A DNA stretch of 64,000 nucleotides from Thauera sp. K11 (GTDB taxonomy: Bacteria > Pseudomonadota > Gammaproteobacteria > Burkholderiales > Rhodocyclaceae), in the NCBI RefSeq assembly GCF_002354895.1, contig NZ_CP023439.1, positions 2,108,001 to 2,172,000 on the forward strand. The letters run 5' to 3'. Each line of letters opens with the position of its first letter. Position 1 is the first letter of the stretch. The notes beneath the pieces were generated by a model. That model had not been told where the DNA came from and did not search any database. It saw only the letters and a list, made by a program, of their open reading frames with translations. Below are positions 11,201 to 19,725 of the stretch, in pieces. A program made the translations under genes and the position numbers.

Positions 11201-14200
11201 CGCGGGCGGCGGCCCGGCCGTCGCCGCCGGCCAGCCCGGCGAGTTCGTGCTCGAAGGCGTTGGCGGCGGTGTTGGGGCCGAGGCTGAGGCGGCCGCGCTT
11301 GCCGAGGTCGATCACGCCTTCGACGATGCCGATGCCGCGCATGGGGCGGTGGGCGGGCAGGAAGTCGGCGCGCGCGTCGCGGACGATGAGGTTGCTGCTG
11401 GCGCGCAGGCGGACGGAGCCGGGGTCGGCGGGGGGTTCGAAGCGCAGCTTGACCTGGCCGCCTTCGATGAAGACCTGGGTGCCGGGTTCCTGCGGGTTGA
11501 GGTCTTCGGCGAGCCAGCGGCCGTTGTCGGCTTCGAGCGTGAGCGGGGTGCGGGCGGTGACGGGCACGCCGCGGGCGTCGGTGAGGCGCAGGGTGAAGGT
11601 GGCGGGTTCGCCGGGGTTGGCGCGCAGCCCTTCGGGGAGGTCGATGTGGATGGCGCCGAGTTCGTCGGGGGCGGTGACGGTGATCGCGGCCCGGCCGCGG
11701 GGGTTGCCCATGGGGTCGATGACGGTGAGTTCGAGGGTGTTGGCGCCGGCGCGCAGGGCGATGCCGATGTATTCCCAGGCTTCGACGCCGGTGGCGGGCA
11801 GCATGGCTTTCTTGCCGACGCGGCCCTGCGGCACGGGGGTGCCGTTGACGGCCACGGCGAGGGTGGTGCCGGCCACGCCCTTGACCCGCAGGTTGAGGCT
11901 GCGCGCGGGGACGGTGTCGCCGTCGGCGAGGCCGATGAAGCCGGGCGCGGTGTCGAGGCCGTCGAGGACTTTTTCGAGTTCGATGACGCCGGGGGCGGGC
12001 AGCGGGCCGAGCAGGCTGGCGCCGCCGTCGGGGCGGAAGGCGCCGGCGCCGGGAACGGTGCCGGGAATGGTGCCGGCGGCCGGGGCGGCGAGCGGGGCCA
12101 GCGGGGCGACGCTGCCGGCGGCGCCTTCGGTGGTGAGCGCGGCCGGGAGTTCGAGCAGGGGCCGGCTGACGGCCATGCTCATGCCGCTGCCGCTGCCGCG
12201 GCCTGCGCTGCCGGCGGCGGGCAGGCCGCGCAGGTCGGCCTGGCGGGGGGTGTCGGTGGTGCCGAGCCGGGCCTTGAGGACGGTGTCGAGTTCGGAGCCG
12301 ATGGCGCTGGCGGCGGCGGTGCGGCGGGCTTCGACTTCGGCGCGCACGGCGGGGTCGTCGCAGTTGGCGACGAGGAAGTTGGCCTTGGCGAATTCGCCTT
12401 TCTTGACGTCGAGGAAGCGGCTGTCGGGGCTGCCGGCGTTGCGGTTGTCCCAGGCGGCGAGGCGGGCGCCGGCGGGGAGCGTGGCGCCGTCGACCTTGAT
12501 CACGTGGGTGATGGGCTTGAGGCCGTAGAGGCTCCAGCGGCCTTCGGCGTCGGTGGTGACGCTGGTGCCGTTTTCCATGAACAGGCGCACGCCGGGGATG
12601 CCCGGTTCGGCTTCGCCGTCCTGTTCGCCGTTGGCGTTGCAGTCGAGGTGGACCTTGCCGAAGGCATAGGCTTCGTCGGAGAAGGGGCCGCCTTCGATGC
12701 GTATGCGCCAGCTTGCGTCGTTGGAGACGATGCCGGAGCTGCGGGCGCGGGCGCGGTTGATGGCTTCGCCGCTGGTGGGGGCGCCGACGCCGATGCGCAC
12801 GCGGTACTGCACCTTGATGCTCTGGCCGTCTTTCAGGGTGAGGGCCGGGTAGTCGAAGGCGAGCCGGGGGCCGGGGGCGCCGCCGGGGTCGGGCGCGAGG
12901 CGGCCGGCGATGCGGGCGCTGCCGGCGATGTAGGCGAAGCCGGGCGGCAGCGCGTCGTCGAAGGCGACGCCTTCGAGGGTGAGCCCGCTCTTGTTGGTGA
13001 CGGTGAGGGCGTAGTCGACGAAATCGCCGAATTCGGCTTCTTTCTTGTTGGCTTCCTTGCGCAGCAGCAGGGCGCCGCCGATGCCGGCGACGTCGAGCGG
13101 GATGTGGTTGTGCAGGACTTCGCAACTGGTGCCGGCGGCGCTGTCGTGGCCGGAGACGATGGCGGCGTGCCAGGTGGTGGGCTGGCCGGCCTGCGGCGCG
13201 CCGTCGTTGGGCACGACCGTGCCGCAACCGCCGAACACGCCGGCGGCGGCGGGGATGATGGCCGAGGCGGTGTAGCCGGCGGGCGGCGTGACGGTGATGC
13301 CGTAGGTGCAGATGCTGTCGAGCGGCGGCGCGTTCCAGAAGAACTGGTATTGGCCGTCGGCGCCGGTGGTCATGCTGACGCTGCCGTCGGCGTCGTAGAC
13401 GAAGCCGGCGGCGGTGCCGTTGAAGATTTCGGCCGCGGTGATGGGCGTGGGCGTGCCGCGGGTGCAGGACTGGCGCTGGAGCTTGACCACGGCGCCGGCC
13501 ACGGGCTGGCGGGTGACGGAGTCGTAGACGATGCCTTGCGGGTCGACCAGCAGGGTGGCGGCGGTGACGGCGCTGCTGGAGACGAGGATGCCGTTGCCGG
13601 TGTCGTCGGCGCCGAAGCTGGCGACCCAGGCCTTGTTCTCGATGGCCGCGGTGCCTTCGGCGGCGAGGCGGACGCGCACGGTGAAGGCGATTTCTTCGCT
13701 TTCGCCCGGTTGCAGGCCGCGCTGGCCGTCGGTGAGGCTGAGCGAGGCGGACAGGGGCATGCCCGCCGCGGGGTCGACGGGGCCGCCACACGGCGCGGCG
13801 GCGGCGACCTTGCCGGTGAAGCCGGGGTTGATGCCGAGGCGGCCGTTGCGCGCGACGGGCTGGCCGACGAGCTGCCAGCTTTCGATGCCGGCGCCGGAGC
13901 TGCCTTTGTGGATGGCGCAGTCGAGGTCGTCGAGCACGCGCAGGCCCGCGGCGGCGTTGAGGCCGGCGTTGCGCACGGTGATCCGGTAGTCGATTTCGTG
14001 GATGCCCTGGCCGACGCGGCGGACCTCGGCGGTCTTGGTGAAGCCCAGCGCGGGGGGTGGTTCGACCGGGGTCAGGGAACGCGCCAGATGCGGCTGGCCC
14101 ATGCCGGAGGGGTCGGGGTCGGCGCCATCGACGGATTCGTCGGTGACTTCGCCGGCGGTGGACGGCAGGCGGCCGGCGGTGGCGGTGGCGCTGGTGTTGA

Positions 14201-15806
14201 GGACGGTGTTGCGGCCGCTGAAATTGATGCGGGCGTCGAATTCGACGGTGAGGCCGGCGCCGACCGGGAGGTAGGCGCCGGGTGCGAGCAGGGTGTGTTC
14301 GCCCTGGCGGCCGCTGAAGGCGGCATTGGGGGCGGCGACGACGGCGGAGCCTTGCCGGCTGGCGATGCGCACGCTGCCGGCGACGATGGTGTACTGCCCG
14401 GCGGCGGGCATGGGCTGCGCGCTCCAAGCGCCGAAGCGGGCGGCGCCGTCGAGGAGCTGGGTGACCTGGACGTTGAACAGCGGGCTGCTGCCGTAGTTGC
14501 GCACGCGCGCGGTGAAGCGCACGAGGCCGGTGCCGTCGGGGTTGCCGTCGGCGTCGTGCTGGGCCACGGCGCGGCCGGCGGCGAGGGCGATGCCGATGCG
14601 GTCGAGGGTGAGCGGCAGGACGACGGTGTTACTGCGCAGGGAGGCGGGGCCGGCGGCGTCCTGGTAGTCGATCCAGGCGTGGTTGACGATGTCGGCGGGC
14701 AGGCCGGCGCCGTCTTCGCGGGTGCGGACGTCGAAGCTCATGCCGGTGGCGGCGTCGGGGGCCAGGGTGCCCAGGCCGATGGCGACTTCGACGGCGTCCG
14801 GGTGGTCGAGCGTGGTGTAGCTGAATTCCGGGTCGCCCGGCAGCCGGAACAGGCGCCTGGCCCCCGGCGTGGTGGCCTTGAGGCTTTGGGCGACGTAGCG
14901 GGTGCCGGCGGGGATGCGGTCGCGCAGCAGCAGCAGGGGGGTGGCGACGCCGTCGATGCGGACGGTGGCGAGCTGGGCGCCGCCGGTGGCGGTGGCCGTG
15001 GCGGCGGCGCTGCCCTGGTTGCGGGCGAGGATGTCGAAGCGGATGTTGCCGGCGGCGCCGGGCGCGAGGGCGTCGGCGCCGGACCAGGCGGCGGACTTGG
15101 TGAGGAAGATCCCCGCGCCGGTGCCGACCGCGACCCGGGTGGCGACGGTGGCGGTGGTGCCCTGCAGCGCGGTGGTGGCGGTCAGCGTGAGGCAGGCGCT
15201 GCCGCTGGCGCTGGCGGGGACGCTGCCGACGACGAGCAGCGCGGCCTGGCGCCCGGCGCCGAGGCGCAGGCTGCCGCCGGCGGGGATGGGGGTTTCGCCG
15301 GCGTCGGCGACGCCGTTGTTGTTGGTGTCGTGGATGAGCTGCACGCCCGCGAGGCTGAAGCCGGCGGCATCGCAGCCGGCGGCGGCGGTGCCCGGCTGCG
15401 GGGAGCCGGCCTGCAGGGTGTATTCGGAGGTGGTGTTGCCGGTGTTGGCGAGCAGGTAGGCGAGCGCGATGTTGGCGCCGGGCTGGCCGGGGACGCGGGT
15501 GTTGCCGCTCAGGTCGAGGGATTCGACCGCGCCGACGACGGCGGAGACGGCGCCGGTGGTGTAGACGCGGCGGCGCAGGATCTCGCCTTCGGCGTAGTAG
15601 TCGGCGTGGGCCTGCACGGACAGCACGGTGCCGGCAGCGGCGGTGGCGGCGCCGGCCGGCGTGGTGCCGAGGCTCCAGAGCAGCAGGCCAGCCGCCGTCG
15701 ACAGCAGGCAGGCCGCGAGGCGTGCGAAAGCGCCCTGCCCCGCGCCGCGCGCGCGGCGGCTCCCGGCCGTGCGGGAATCATCTGATCGTCTATCCATTTT
15801 TCTCAT
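8268..15806 (-). CDS. 2,512-aa chimeric outer-membrane protein: DUF11/SdrD-like repeats, beta-barrel-like region, OmpA-like C-terminus
   Basis: I place the start at ATG 15806, which has GGAG five bases upstream; an in-frame ATG at 15902 would give 2,544 residues. Residues 29–53 form a signal peptide ending TPAGA. The first ~1,100 residues contain DUF11-type domains (motifs such as YRITVRNAG and YALTVTNKSG) and two SdrD/CNA-B-like segments (VYDSVTRQPVAGA near 750; DCNANGEQDG near 1055). An Ig-like region follows. From about residue 1500 to 2325 there are alternating amphipathic strands with many aromatic and charged residues (for example KGEYLLTTAYDS, FKFDENTLGLGGG), as expected for an outer-membrane barrel. 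A Pro/Ala linker leads to an OmpA-like C-terminal segment with SVGHGDTDRD. It probably anchors or displays the neighbouring DUF11 and PATR proteins; that role is inference. Long open frames on the opposite strand are coding shadows. Confidence 0.85.
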   Translation of the reverse strand: MRKMDRRSDDSRTAGSRRARGAGQGAFARLAACLLSTAAGLLLWSLGTTPAGAATAAAGTVLSVQAHADYYAEGEILRRRVYTTGAVSAVVGAVESLDLSGNTRVPGQPGANIALAYLLANTGNTTSEYTLQAGSPQPGTAAAGCDAAGFSLAGVQLIHDTNNNGVADAGETPIPAGGSLRLGAGRQAALLVVGSVPASASGSACLTLTATTALQGTTATVATRVAVGTGAGIFLTKSAAWSGADALAPGAAGNIRFDILARNQGSAAATATATGGAQLATVRIDGVATPLLLLRDRIPAGTRYVAQSLKATTPGARRLFRLPGDPEFSYTTLDHPDAVEVAIGLGTLAPDAATGMSFDVRTREDGAGLPADIVNHAWIDYQDAAGPASLRSNTVVLPLTLDRIGIALAAGRAVAQHDADGNPDGTGLVRFTARVRNYGSSPLFNVQVTQLLDGAARFGAWSAQPMPAAGQYTIVAGSVRIASRQGSAVVAAPNAAFSGRQGEHTLLAPGAYLPVGAGLTVEFDARINFSGRNTVLNTSATATAGRLPSTAGEVTDESVDGADPDPSGMGQPHLARSLTPVEPPPALGFTKTAEVRRVGQGIHEIDYRITVRNAGLNAAAGLRVLDDLDCAIHKGSSGAGIESWQLVGQPVARNGRLGINPGFTGKVAAAAPCGGPVDPAAGMPLSASLSLTDGQRGLQPGESEEIAFTVRVRLAAEGTAAIENKAWVASFGADDTGNGILVSSSAVTAATLLVDPQGIVYDSVTRQPVAGAVVKLQRQSCTRGTPTPITAAEIFNGTAAGFVYDADGSVSMTTGADGQYQFFWNAPPLDSICTYGITVTPPAGYTASAIIPAAAGVFGGCGTVVPNDGAPQAGQPTTWHAAIVSGHDSAAGTSCEVLHNHIPLDVAGIGGALLLRKEANKKEAEFGDFVDYALTVTNKSGLTLEGVAFDDALPPGFAYIAGSARIAGRLAPDPGGAPGPRLAFDYPALTLKDGQSIKVQYRVRIGVGAPTSGEAINRARARSSGIVSNDASWRIRIEGGPFSDEAYAFGKVHLDCNANGEQDGEAEPGIPGVRLFMENGTSVTTDAEGRWSLYGLKPITHVIKVDGATLPAGARLAAWDNRNAGSPDSRFLDVKKGEFAKANFLVANCDDPAVRAEVEARRTAAASAIGSELDTVLKARLGTTDTPRQADLRGLPAAGSAGRGSGSGMSMAVSRPLLELPAALTTEGAAGSVAPLAPLAAPAAGTIPGTVPGAGAFRPDGGASLLGPLPAPGVIELEKVLDGLDTAPGFIGLADGDTVPARSLNLRVKGVAGTTLAVAVNGTPVPQGRVGKKAMLPATGVEAWEYIGIALRAGANTLELTVIDPMGNPRGRAAITVTAPDELGAIHIDLPEGLRANPGEPATFTLRLTDARGVPVTARTPLTLEADNGRWLAEDLNPQEPGTQVFIEGGQVKLRFEPPADPGSVRLRASSNLIVRDARADFLPAHRPMRGIGIVEGVIDLGKRGRLSLGPNTAANAFEHELAGLAGGDGRAAARGAFYFKGTIKGEYLLTTAYDSDKTTRDRMFRDIRPDELYPVYGDDSERAFDAQSTRKLYVRIDKDRSYLLHGDFTTASSTEVRQLSQVNRALTGIKHQYESEGARITSFASRDSTHQRIEELPANGLSFYVLSGGGDIVLNSERVELVVRSRGQPQIVLGVRPLAANSDYSFEPLTGRLILVNPVASVDPDFNPQSIRVTYEVDTGGPEFLVAGTDAQFKIGESIQAGVVAMKDDDPENPRTLKAVTALARLGEHTVIAGEAVRTESDLKGQGGASRVEIRHADGDFKAQAQLLRTDTEFDNPSATATGGRTEGTGRAEYKLDDDTRIKAAALYSKLAGTGTTDTRTSVSVAVQRKLGEDLVAEVGLQHGNDQGTQAGSFDYGQAGTGTGSGSTTGATGSTVGTLGGGATGSENSTTVRGRLTSRIPALPQAEVFGEIEQDLEHGDRRAVAVGGNYALTDKTRLYGRHEFVSSLLGAYNLGATTQRNTTVFGIDSAYMEGGRVYNEYRRATSGGQNATGLRNTFKLTDTLRMSAGFERTRAVRASDDTDTAGSQGTSTAITLGADYADGPWRATGALEARDGAESDSRLFAAGVAYKFDRDWTALVRSTATLTDSASAGRHLIARQQFGLAWRPAYTDRVNGLLRYEYRHETLTAGSAGSVSGYGSSAALPGTYRTHIITGLGNYNPARGSVLSARYAAKFASVEDDILDATRYWAQLAHLRYTRDLGPDWDIGVQGGLLWGQGGARQHTLGLEAGYQVLKNLWLSAGYNVLGLDDPELTGADYTSRGAYVRLRFKFDENTLGLGGGAAPQAAASPAPLAATPAAAPPAPAAADPLAALCAWQPGQPLPACIQWSEERLFEPGGKALSATGQGLIDALVRQLAARGDAADHKVAISVGHGDTDRDASLLWLARAATLRSALQALGPLRIGIAVDSQPLQAADLAEQARQAPGRSLHIAVTARSTAAPLAAAAPTSAQ

Positions 15807-15914
15807 GTGCGCTCCGCGCGCACGGCGGGTGTCGTTTGCCGCCGGGCGGATGCGGTCCCTCGTGTCCATGCTTTTTCCGCTGCGCCTTCGGCCTCGCGGC
15901 AAAAGGGGCAGTGG

Positions 15915-15968
15915 AAAAAGCGGGGCATTGCTGCCCCGCTGCTGCCACGGCGGTGAAGCCGCGGCAGC
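15915..15968 (-). terminator. Tandem hairpins with T-tract after the 958-aa DUF11 gene
   Basis: Reading the minus strand after the stop at 15991, an 11-bp stem (one G·U pair) occupies 15968–15941. Immediately after it lies a perfect 9-bp stem, AGCGGGGCA / TGCCCCGCT with loop GCAA (15940–15919), followed by TTTTT. This is a classical rho-independent terminator. It lies 185 bases before the next gene start (15806), so the downstream surface genes need readthrough or their own promoter. Confidence 0.8.
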
Positions 15969-15990
15969 GCCTGTTACATGGATCTGGATG

Positions 15991-18867
15991 TCAGTCGGCG
16001 ACCTTCACCGCGTATTCCAGGGTGATGTCGCCTGACGGCGGCAGGGTCGAGATCTCGCCGCACGTGACGGAGGAGCCCGAGACGGTGCCGGGGACCAGGG
16101 TCGGCGAGCCGGCGGAGCTGGCGCACTGGGAGGTGGGCTGGTTGGTGCTCCACGTGGTGTAGGGCGGAACCACGTCCCACAGCTTGACGTTGGTCACCGG
16201 TGCGGCACCGTTGTTGGTGGCCACGACCTTGTACACGATGCACTCGCCCGGCCGCGCCGTGATGTTGGCGGAGCTGGAGGCGGACGTCGTGTTGGTGCAA
16301 GCCGTATCCAGCCTTTGGTACTTGACCACGCCGATGTTGCCGGTGATGACGATGGCAACGTTGTCGATGGTCTGGGTACCGCAGTTGGGGGTCGGGTCGC
16401 TGTCCGTCGTGGTGATGGTCACCGTGGCGGTGTTGCCTGCCGTCGCACCGCCCGGGGAGACGACGCGCACCAGGATCGGACGGTTGGTGCCGGTCGCGAG
16501 CACACCGATGTTGCCGCTGCTGCCGTCGCCGATCACGGTGTCACCCGAGTCGATGGCGCCGACGGTGGTGCCGACGTCGTCGAACAGGGTGGCGGTCCAG
16601 CCGGCGGTCACCGCGGCGGAGTCGAGCGTGGCGGAGACCGTCAGGCCGCTCGTCGAACCGCAGCTCAGGGAGCCGGTGTTGGTGATGACGTGGGCGAAGG
16701 TCGTCGAGCCGGCTGCCGTCACCTGGCCGTTGCCGGCGGCGGCGAGGGTGAAGCTGCGCGAAGACGCCGCCGTGACCGTGATCTTGTTGTGCAGGTAGTC
16801 GCTGACCACCCCGCCACCGGTCACCGCCGTGGTCGAGATCACCCGGAAGTACAGGCTCTGGTCCGTGACCGAGGTAGCGCCGGCATTGGGCGTCACCGCG
16901 GCATAGACGTGTTCCTGGCTGCTGGCCGTGACGGCCACCGTCGTGATTTCGGTGGTGAGCCCGGCATCCGAGTAGAACTTGACGGTCCAGCCGGCCGGCG
17001 GGTTGCCGGGGAAGCTGGCGGTCTGGCTGACCTGGAGGTTGAAGGTCAGGTTGTCGGCGGAGGCGTTCTTGACGAACAGGTCGTACACCGCCGTGCCCTT
17101 GGCTGCATCGGGCGCCGCCGCGGTGGAGGTACCCGAAGCGCCGGCCGTCACCGTGAGGTTCTGGATGACGGTGGCGGTGCCGGGGCCGCTGTCGTCGACG
17201 GTGCCCGTGGCGGTGGCCGTGAGGTCCACCAGGCCGCCGATCACGTTGTCCACCTGGGCGATGGCCGCGTCGAGCACCGTCGGCTTGCCGAACGAGGTCG
17301 CAACCGCCTTGACCTGGTAGTTGACGCCGTTGGCAACGTCGGTGGTGATCGGGATGGTGATCTTCAGCACGACGTTGACGGTGTCGCCAGCGGCGACCGG
17401 GCCGGTATCCACGCCGACGCCGCCCGCGGTGTTCTGCAGCGGGGTGGCGCCATCCGCGGCGAACCACGTGAAGGTGGTCCCCGTCGGGAAGGCGGTGCCG
17501 GTCGCGGCAGCGGTGCTCAGCTTGAAGGTTTCCGGCGCGTTGCCGGTGTTCTTCACCGGGATGGTGATGCTGGCGGAGCCGCCGGGCACGATGTTGCTCG
17601 GGGTCGGCGTGAACAGATCGCCGCTCACATTCGGCGTACCCGGCGTCGAGTCAAGCGCACCCATCTCGACCGCATAGGTGGGCAGCACGGTGAAGGAGAC
17701 CGCCGCGGTGGTGGAGGTGCCGTCGGGACCGCAGCCCGTACCGCCGTTCGCGAGCGTGATGGTGCTCGCCGTGCAGTTCAGGCCGTAGGTGGCGGAACCG
17801 GTGGTCTTGGAGGTGCCCATCGGCGCATCGGCAGCCACCTTGACCTTGAAGCTCAGGGTGCCGGTGACGCCCGGTGCCACGTTGGCGATGACGGCTTCGA
17901 CGGTATGGGCGACGGCATCGTACTGGTACTCGATGTTGCCGCTGGTGTCGCCGGAAGCATCGGTCTGGGCGACGCCGGGCGCGGAACTCCATACCGCGGT
18001 GCCCGTCTGGTACTCCATCTTCTCGGGCAGGACGTCCTTCAGGTACAGCTTGCCGGCCTCGGCACCGTTGTTGGTATAGGTGAGGGTGTAGACGGTTTCC
18101 GTCAACACCTCGCCGCTGCTGGGCGTCGGCCCCCAGCCACCGCCGCCGACGGCGGCCACGGCGGGCGCGCTGATCGACTTGGTGAGGTTGAACGCGGCGG
18201 AGGTGGCGAGGTTGATCGTATCCGTCTTGGTCAGGCTGGCGTCGACGTACTCGTAGGGGTTGCTCGCGGAGTACGACTCGGGCGCGACCTTGACCTCGGC
18301 GGTGTTCGACCAGCCAGTGGTCGCGGATGCCGGAACGGTGTAGACCACGACGAAGCGGTAGGTCTGGCCGGCGGGGATGGTGATGCCGAGGGTGCTGGCG
18401 GTGCCGCTGTCGGCCGTGATGGCGCCGGTGGTCAGCAGCGAGGTGGTGTCGTCCGCCCGGCCGTCGCCGTCGGCCTGGTCGGTGAAGACGTCGATGCGGG
18501 AGAAGGCGTTGGCGCCGTTCTCGGTGACGGTGACGACGAAGTTGTCGGTGCCGTTACCGGTGTTGGTGATGGTGTAGGGCACCGCCACCGTGACGCCGGG
18601 ACCGGCCGCCTTGGTGTTGCCGTCGGACAGCGCGTAGGCGCCGACCTGCTTGACGGAGGTGACGACGGCGTTGGACGTGGCGGTCTGGGAGACGCCGTTG
18701 CCGTCCAGGTAGGTGGCCGTGGCCTGGTTGCTGATGGTGGTATTGGCGGGAGGGGCTGCGGCGATTGCGATGTGGGCGAGCATGCCCCCGAGCGCGATGC
18801 CTACGCCCCCTCCCAGCAATACCAGGTTTCGCTTCACACGAAAGCTGGATGGAGCCAGTTTGATCAT
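15991..18867 (-). CDS. 958-aa exported DUF11-repeat protein
   Basis: ATG 18867 is preceded by GGAGAG eight bases upstream. The N-terminus is basic (KLAPSSFRVKRN) and then hydrophobic to about residue 38 (HIAIAAA), giving a signal peptide. The mature part opens with TTISNQATATY and consists of DUF11/conserved-repeat Ig-like domains, with recurrent motifs such as YTITNTGNGTDNF, YTLTYTNNGAEAG and YKVVATNNGAAP. It is rich in Thr, Val, Ala and Gly. There is no sortase motif, no PEP-CTERM tail and no obvious membrane anchor at the C-terminus (ends EYAVKVAD). Such proteins are extracellular or cell-surface stalk or adhesin components; the ligand is unknown. It lies 92 bases downstream of the 253-aa DUF11-like gene and upstream of the 2,512-aa barrel protein, so they probably act together. 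Confidence 0.85.
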   Translation of the reverse strand: MIKLAPSSFRVKRNLVLLGGGVGIALGGMLAHIAIAAAPPANTTISNQATATYLDGNGVSQTATSNAVVTSVKQVGAYALSDGNTKAAGPGVTVAVPYTITNTGNGTDNFVVTVTENGANAFSRIDVFTDQADGDGRADDTTSLLTTGAITADSGTASTLGITIPAGQTYRFVVVYTVPASATTGWSNTAEVKVAPESYSASNPYEYVDASLTKTDTINLATSAAFNLTKSISAPAVAAVGGGGWGPTPSSGEVLTETVYTLTYTNNGAEAGKLYLKDVLPEKMEYQTGTAVWSSAPGVAQTDASGDTSGNIEYQYDAVAHTVEAVIANVAPGVTGTLSFKVKVAADAPMGTSKTTGSATYGLNCTASTITLANGGTGCGPDGTSTTAAVSFTVLPTYAVEMGALDSTPGTPNVSGDLFTPTPSNIVPGGSASITIPVKNTGNAPETFKLSTAAATGTAFPTGTTFTWFAADGATPLQNTAGGVGVDTGPVAAGDTVNVVLKITIPITTDVANGVNYQVKAVATSFGKPTVLDAAIAQVDNVIGGLVDLTATATGTVDDSGPGTATVIQNLTVTAGASGTSTAAAPDAAKGTAVYDLFVKNASADNLTFNLQVSQTASFPGNPPAGWTVKFYSDAGLTTEITTVAVTASSQEHVYAAVTPNAGATSVTDQSLYFRVISTTAVTGGGVVSDYLHNKITVTAASSRSFTLAAAGNGQVTAAGSTTFAHVITNTGSLSCGSTSGLTVSATLDSAAVTAGWTATLFDDVGTTVGAIDSGDTVIGDGSSGNIGVLATGTNRPILVRVVSPGGATAGNTATVTITTTDSDPTPNCGTQTIDNVAIVITGNIGVVKYQRLDTACTNTTSASSSANITARPGECIVYKVVATNNGAAPVTNVKLWDVVPPYTTWSTNQPTSQCASSAGSPTLVPGTVSGSSVTCGEISTLPPSGDITLEYAVKVAD

Positions 18868-18959
18868 TTGGAAATCTCTCCGATTCTGAGATAAATGCGA
18901 CCGCCGAAGACGGACTCCGCCGGGGGACGGTTTCCGCTACGACGGCCGCGGCTGAGCGG

Positions 18960-19721
18960 TTAAGGCTTGGGAGCCACCACTACCGGCGCCACGCCGCCCG
19001 GAACAGGCAGCGGCGCGGCACCAGATACGACGGCCGGCGGGGCGCCGGCGACGCGCGCCCGCGCGCTCACCTCGGCAACACCTCCGGCGGGAAGACGATC
19101 GAACTCCCAGCGCAGGGAACGGTATTCGGCATAGGGCACGGGCTCGGTGGCGGCCTTGCCGCCGGTCTTGCCTGCGACCGGGCGCGTCAGCGGCTCGACG
19201 GCGAAGCGGCCGTCGCCGACCGAGGCCCTGGCCACCGGCGCGCCGGGCCTGGCGCTCTTCGCGACGTACTCGAGCCCTTCGGGCAGGGGCAGCGTGGCGG
19301 CGAAACCGGAGAGGCTCTTGTTGCCGGAGTTGGTGTAGACGACGCGGTATTCGATGACTTCGCCGGGCTTGACCTCGTCGGCGTCGAGCAGCACTTCCCT
19401 GCCCTTCTCGACCACGACCCGCTTCTGGGTGAGGACCGCCTGGACGGGCGGCGTGGCGGCGGCCTTGTCGGCCCCGGCGGCGTTCGCCGGCGGCGTGCCG
19501 CGGACGGGGCCCTCGGCATGGGCGGGCACGAAGGCGAACCAGAGCAGGGCCGCCAGCAGGGGCGCGACGGACACGGATGCCGGCCGGCGCGCGAACGGCA
19601 GCGCATTTCTGGCGGCCGGATGCACGCCGCCGAAAATGCGCTGCAGGAATGACGAATGCGTCGGTGACGAAAGCGTCGGTGACGAAAGCGTCGGTGTCGA
19701 ATACGTCTGTGTCGAATACAT
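18960..19721 (-). CDS. 253-aa exported DUF11-like protein with Ser/Thr/Pro repeat leader
   Basis: ATG 19721 follows a strong AAGGAG seven bases upstream, which fixes the start. The first 24 residues are five-residue repeats (YSTQT, YSTPT, LSSPT, LSSPT, HSS) encoded by a 15-bp DNA repeat. The hydrophobic core of the signal peptide comes only at residues 50–66 (APLLAALLWFAFVPAHA), so the leader is unusually long. The mature part has one DUF11-like domain at about 95–200, with YRVVYTNSGNKSLSGF and LPLPEGLEYV, then a Pro/Val/Ala-rich tail. It is the first gene of the minus-strand surface locus and is divergent from glk. The domain assignment rests on motif resemblance; the role is unknown, possibly a periplasmic partner or adaptor of the larger DUF11 proteins. 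Confidence 0.8.
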   Translation of the reverse strand: MYSTQTYSTPTLSSPTLSSPTHSSFLQRIFGGVHPAARNALPFARRPASVSVAPLLAALLWFAFVPAHAEGPVRGTPPANAAGADKAAATPPVQAVLTQKRVVVEKGREVLLDADEVKPGEVIEYRVVYTNSGNKSLSGFAATLPLPEGLEYVAKSARPGAPVARASVGDGRFAVEPLTRPVAGKTGGKAATEPVPYAEYRSLRWEFDRLPAGGVAEVSARARVAGAPPAVVSGAAPLPVPGGVAPVVVAPKP

Positions 19722-19725
19722 CGGA
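19651..19725 (-). repeat. Five tandem 15-bp repeats across the start codon of the 253-aa gene
   Basis: On the plus strand the unit is GACGAAAGCGTCGGT, with copies at 19651, 19666, 19681, 19696 and 19711. The middle two are identical and the outer ones differ at a few bases. The array includes the start codon (19719–19721) and ends a few bases short of the ribosome binding site. The unit length is a multiple of three, so copy-number change would lengthen the leader without a frameshift. Confidence 0.85.

Noticed and set aside
10597..14427. 1,276-codon minus-strand frame
   Set aside because: Arg/Pro-rich shadow inside the 2,512-aa gene.
7935..15785. 2,616-codon plus-strand frame opposite the DUF11/barrel gene
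   Set aside because: Same type of shadow: low-complexity acidic Gly/Ala composition, no motifs, while the minus frame has a signal peptide and clear domains.
16315..18894. 859-codon plus-strand frame
   Set aside because: Antisense shadow of the 958-aa DUF11 gene, without motifs.
19651..19725. CRISPR-like or phase-variable frameshift repeat
   Set aside because: Units are contiguous 15-mers with no spacers, and 15 is a multiple of three, so neither CRISPR nor on/off frameshifting fits.
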